Assembly (NCBI GenBank): GCA_024281375.1
Contig: JAJSAD010000053.1
Location: 1-43,559 of the forward strand
DNA length: 43,559 bases
Origin: Alphaproteobacteria bacterium
GTDB taxonomy: Bacteria; Pseudomonadota; Alphaproteobacteria; Caedimonadales; UBA9215
Direction: 5' to 3'
In this document: positions 43,195-43,559 of the stretch, piece after piece
How the letters are laid out: each line of letters begins with the position of its first letter
Position numbering within the stretch: position 1 is the stretch's first letter
Notes under the pieces: generated by a model
Database searches by the model: none
What the model was told of the DNA's origin: nothing
What the model saw: only the letters and a program-made list of their open reading frames with translations
Made by a program: the position numbers and the translations under genes

Positions 43195-43271
43195 GCCCTT
43201 ATTTCGCCGATTTTTTGACTGATAGTCATTAATGCTGATAAAAAATGCCTATATGTCAAAAATCGCGCGGG
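43195..43271 (+). repeat. Palindromic repeat P, copy 7
   Basis: GCCCTTATTTCGCCG, ATTTTTTGACTGATAGTC, ATTAATGCTGATAAAAAATG, CTATATGTCAAAAATCGCGC. The two halves from ATTTTTTGAC to GTCAAAAAT are identical or nearly identical to copies 4 and 6. Confidence 0.9.
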
Positions 43272-43349
43272 ATGGGGCAAGGGGTTTTAAGGAGAGGAGA
43301 GGAAAGAAAGGAAGGAGAAGGGAGGGGTACAATCAAATTTAAATGTGTA

Positions 43350-43559
43350 GGTTCTGTTGAGATTTCATTTCAAGCACTGCAGAGCAGCAACAAAATGCAG
43401 GAATCCTTTGAATTTCATAACGCTTTTATCAAACCTCGAACAGAGCCTTCGGTAGTGCTTTAAGAATCCAAACAAACACTCGATTTTATGCCTCTCTTTG
43501 TAGAGATGCGTGTCATGTTGCACGGGCTCGATGCGATTCTTGCGGGCAGGAATAACAGG
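43350..43559 (-). mobile_element. 3' end of an IS5-type transposase gene, cut by the window edge
   Basis: On the minus strand an open frame enters at the right edge and ends at TGA 43367-43365, giving 64 residues. They contain PARKNRIEPVQHDTHLYKER, HKIECLFGFLKHYRRLCSRF and a C-terminal helix, the RNRIE..FYKERH.IE..F..LK..RR pattern of IS5/IS1182-like DDE transposases; the Glu of YKERHKIE is probably the catalytic one. AGGTTCTGTTGAGATTTCA (about 43350-43368) could be the terminal inverted repeat. Confidence 0.82.

Noticed and set aside
42434-43271. Regularly repeated palindromes as a CRISPR array
   Set aside because: Spacing between copies is irregular (about 200 to 350 bases), the elements are 65-85 bases, flanked by the same other repeats, and there are no cas genes.

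Overview
The window looks like a chromosome segment of an obligately host-associated alphaproteobacterium, most plausibly a protist endosymbiont of the Holosporales/Paracaedibacter type. That is an inference. It rests on alphaproteobacterial-type housekeeping genes (rne, amiC and mrcA side by side, SspB, an FtsB-like protein, a 41-residue L36, a sigma-70 with a very long acidic insert), on many Sec-exported proteins of unknown function, and on two exported proteins with eukaryote-like F-box domains. No tRNA, rRNA or CRISPR array was recognised.

Layout. 1-685: the tail of a transposase, then a noncoding patchwork of a palindromic repeat (P), a second repeat (B) and polypurine tracts. 686-6743: secreted proteins, a patatin phospholipase, rlpA, a nonsense-interrupted dacC, tmk. 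6744-16545: M48 peptidase, rne, then amiC-mrcA divergently, a secreted protein, ftsB and an HU gene. 16637-28400: secreted unknowns, thyX, a PCu(A)C copper protein, an interrupted LOG gene, a tricorn-type protease, membrane-anchored glutaredoxin, a zeta-toxin-like pair, nth, a secreted methyltransferase, rpoZ and rpmJ. 28553-39046: SlyB-like lipoprotein, F-box/Sel1-like protein, dnaG-rpoD, a twice-frameshifted secreted-protein gene, rsh, a nonsense-interrupted alpha/beta hydrolase. 39151-42400: a frameshifted F-box protein with 44-residue repeats, sspB, dusB-fis. 42401-43559: P and B repeats again, mostly in the opposite orientation to the left end, and the tail of an IS5-type transposase.

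How the genes work together. rlpA, dacC, amiC, mrcA and ftsB serve peptidoglycan synthesis, turnover and division. thyX and tmk supply dTTP. dnaG-rpoD, rpoZ, rpmJ, HU, fis, rne, dusB, sspB and rsh are information-processing and stress functions. Interspersed are exported proteins that could act on a host cell (patatin, two F-box proteins, a methyltransferase, an S/T/P-rich protein), several behind promoters with a clear TTGACN-17-TANNNN form.

The most striking general feature is the number of small lesions in otherwise readable genes: three single in-frame stops, four one-base frameshifts (three at poly-A runs), and two short tandem duplications that change the C-terminus of secreted proteins. 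This fits ongoing gene decay, but assembly errors must be excluded, above all for the poly-A cases. The second notable structure is the higher-order P/B repeat array at both ends. I found no convincing wholly new multigene system; the best candidates for new biology are the repeat family and the repeat-bearing F-box proteins.
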